The notes below the pieces were generated by a model. It was not told the origin of the DNA. It did not search any database and saw only the letters and a program-made list of their open reading frames with translations. A stretch of 64,000 nucleotides of DNA from Desulfonema magnum (GTDB lineage: Bacteria; Desulfobacterota; Desulfobacteria; Desulfobacterales; 4be13). This document shows positions 62,833 to 64,000 of the stretch, one piece after another. The position numbers and the translations under genes were made by a program. The DNA is taken from the NCBI RefSeq assembly GCF_017377395.1, contig NZ_CP061800.1:3927633-3991632 (forward strand), written 5' to 3'. Positions within the stretch are counted from its first letter, which is position 1. Every line of letters begins with the position of its first letter.

Positions 62833-63489
62833 TCAGGAAATGTCAAATCGTGAGTTCAGTCGAGGGGGGCCTGCGTTTTCAGCCGGGGGGACCGGTTCCC
62901 TCGGCCTGAGATTCCTCGCTCTCTCCAAAGCATAAGTCAGCCATAGCTCATCCGTGCCTATCGCAGATCGCCGGCGGAAAAATTCGGCAACTCTGAAACC
63001 CGCGGCATCAAATATGCTTCTCAGGTCATCATCCTCCCACAGATAAAAAACCCTGGCGTGAGCATCTGTTTTTTCGCCGGTTCCCTCCTTGAGACTCACC
63101 AGCACATATCCCCGGTCTCCCAGGGCCGTCACGATATTCTCAAAAACATCCTGAAAGCTTTCATGAGGAACATGAACCAGCGCACCCACGAGAACAATCG
63201 CATCCGCGGACAGGCCCGAGAAATCATAAGACTCAAAATCGCCTTCTGTGACCTCGCATCCCGCATTCTTCCGTGCCAGTTTCGCGAGTCCCGGAGAGCG
63301 TTCAAATCCGATCACATTAAAGCCCTGTTTCTTAAACCAGAGCAGATCACGCCCTGATCCGCAACCTGCATCCAGTATAAATGAACCCGGAGCAAGTCTC
63401 TGAGCAAGGGGGCGCAAAATGGAAGAGGAATCAGTATAAAATGTTTTTTCGTGGTATTTTTTGTAATTCTGCTGATAAAAATCTGACAT
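62833..63489 (-). CDS. class I SAM-dependent methyltransferase
   Basis: 218 residues with the Rossmann motif ILDAGCGSGRDLLWFKKQGF (GxGxG near residue 40), acidic residue ERSPGLAKLARKN in motif II and ADAIVLVGALVHVPHE in motif IV. Substrate unknown; the family includes small-molecule methyltransferases such as tellurite-resistance-like enzymes. A minus-strand promoter lies upstream. Confidence 0.9.
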   Translation of the reverse strand: MSDFYQQNYKKYHEKTFYTDSSSILRPLAQRLAPGSFILDAGCGSGRDLLWFKKQGFNVIGFERSPGLAKLARKNAGCEVTEGDFESYDFSGLSADAIVLVGALVHVPHESFQDVFENIVTALGDRGYVLVSLKEGTGEKTDAHARVFYLWEDDDLRSIFDAAGFRVAEFFRRRSAIGTDELWLTYALERARNLRPREPVPPAENAGPPRLNSRFDIS

Positions 63490-63651
63490 GATATCTGACC
63501 GTTTGAATAAGATTTACAGGTCTCCGGTAACTCATATAACGCCCTTTTATTGTACGCAATCATCGTTCTGACATCATAGCCGGAACCATTGTGAAACAGG
63601 GAAAATTTATTCCTCATCCAGCTTGAAACTATTCATTATATTTATAAAAAT
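63490..63651. other. leader of the methyltransferase gene
   Basis: No gene seen; should be the 5' untranslated leader of about 155 nt from the promoter at 63652-63681. Confidence 0.45.
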
Positions 63652-63681
63652 ATTATAAACTAATTAAGGGGACGGTGTCAA
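63652..63681 (-). promoter_or_regulatory. sigma-70-like promoter for the methyltransferase gene
   Basis: On the minus strand TTGACA (63681-63676), 18 bp, TATAAT (63657-63652). Both hexamers are consensus. Confidence 0.6.
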
Positions 63682-63911
63682 GCGGGAACGCATATTGATA
63701 CCAGGGGAAAATTATAATATTAACGATAACTTTTTTGGGGGAATATAGGTGAAAATTGAATCGCTCTGCTTTTATAACTATCCAGGAATATTTTTATAAT
63801 TTTGAGATTGATTTATAGTGACCAAAATGATAGATATTCAGATAACATTTCTGATTTGCTGATTTTAAATCTGAAATTATTATCTGGAAGAAAAAAACAG
63901 GAAGGAGCTGA

Positions 63912-64000
63912 ATGAAACCGATTTTATTTTTTATGATTTTTCTATTTTTGTGTCCGTGTCCGGGCTTTGCTCAGGACAAACTCATTATTCAAAGGGCAAA
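63912..64000 (+). CDS. start of a secreted protein gene, cut by the window end
   Basis: ATG 63912 with GAAGGAGCT upstream; MKPILFFMIFLFLCPCPGFA is a signal peptide (a Cys near the cleavage region leaves a lipoprotein possible), followed by QDKLIIQRAK. The rest lies outside the window. Confidence 0.75.
   Translation, partial: MKPILFFMIFLFLCPCPGFAQDKLIIQRA

Noticed and set aside
1..64000. tRNA or rRNA genes
   Set aside because: No cloverleaf-like pattern or rRNA block was recognised by eye; tRNAscan would be decisive.

Overview
The window looks like chromosomal DNA of an anaerobic Desulfobacterota bacterium, probably a large-genome sulfate reducer of the Desulfonema/Desulfococcus type. This is an inference from gene families (FmdE-type protein, FeoAB, PilZ/cNMP signalling, secreted Rhs and dockerin proteins, bacterial XPB) and from heavy loading with short repeats. 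No rRNA or tRNA gene was recognised. Two blocks are ordinary core genome: rpsB-tsf-pyrH-frr-uppS-cdsA (19.3-14.6 kb, minus strand) and rho-rpmE-prfA-prmC (29.8-26.3 kb, minus strand). Other core genes are recC, recD2, feoAB, prmA, a pair of PAS histidine kinases, a NUDIX hydrolase and a SAM methyltransferase.

Accessory layout. (1) 0-6.8 kb: a plus-strand cluster of unknown function with an AAA+ ATPase, two proteins I cannot name, a sigma-70-like protein and a small protein with an HxxxCxxC zinc-binding anti-sigma motif. (2) 19.8-26.1 kb: small minus-strand genes, mostly toxin-antitoxin modules or their remains (DUF4258 pair, HigA-like, MazEF-like, YefM-YoeB, BrnT-like) plus a DUF1828/1829 protein. 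Imperfect palindromes with integron attC architecture lie between several of them, so this is best read as an attC-bearing cassette cluster without a visible integrase. (3) 33.2-36.6 kb: a REP-associated tyrosine transposase between arrays of its REP palindromes, next to an IS110-family transposase with a long non-coding flank. (4) 43.3-60.3 kb: a bacterial XPB helicase and its Rv0862c-like partner, both on the minus strand, separated by about 13 kb that carries a secreted-protein operon (tail-collar protein, two twin Rhs/YD proteins with different C-terminal tips, and a ~2400-residue SpvB/FG-GAP/YD/TSP3/DUF4114/dockerin mosaic).

Short repeats shape the whole window. I see six copies of a ~150 bp TA-flanked MITE, one of them inside brnT, where removing the element and one TA restores the reading frame. 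A ~140-180 bp palindromic element beginning CTGATTATAACGG occurs three times, once interrupted by the first MITE. A third family is bounded by TCAGYAGATCGAAAA. An 88 bp MITE with a perfect 9 bp target duplication splits one Rhs gene. Several REP families occur, and heptanucleotide tandem repeats (CCTAACA, AAAATTG, CGGAACT and others) lie at gene borders; in at least five genes they have supplied part of the annotated reading frame, mostly at the N- or C-terminus.

Functional links: the ribosomal/translation block and the rho/prfA block follow the conserved order seen in many bacteria. The sigma-like and zinc-motif genes suggest that the first cluster is transcriptionally controlled. The secreted operon and the toxin-antitoxin cluster are typical conflict or surface functions. 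All calls are by eye, without database search.
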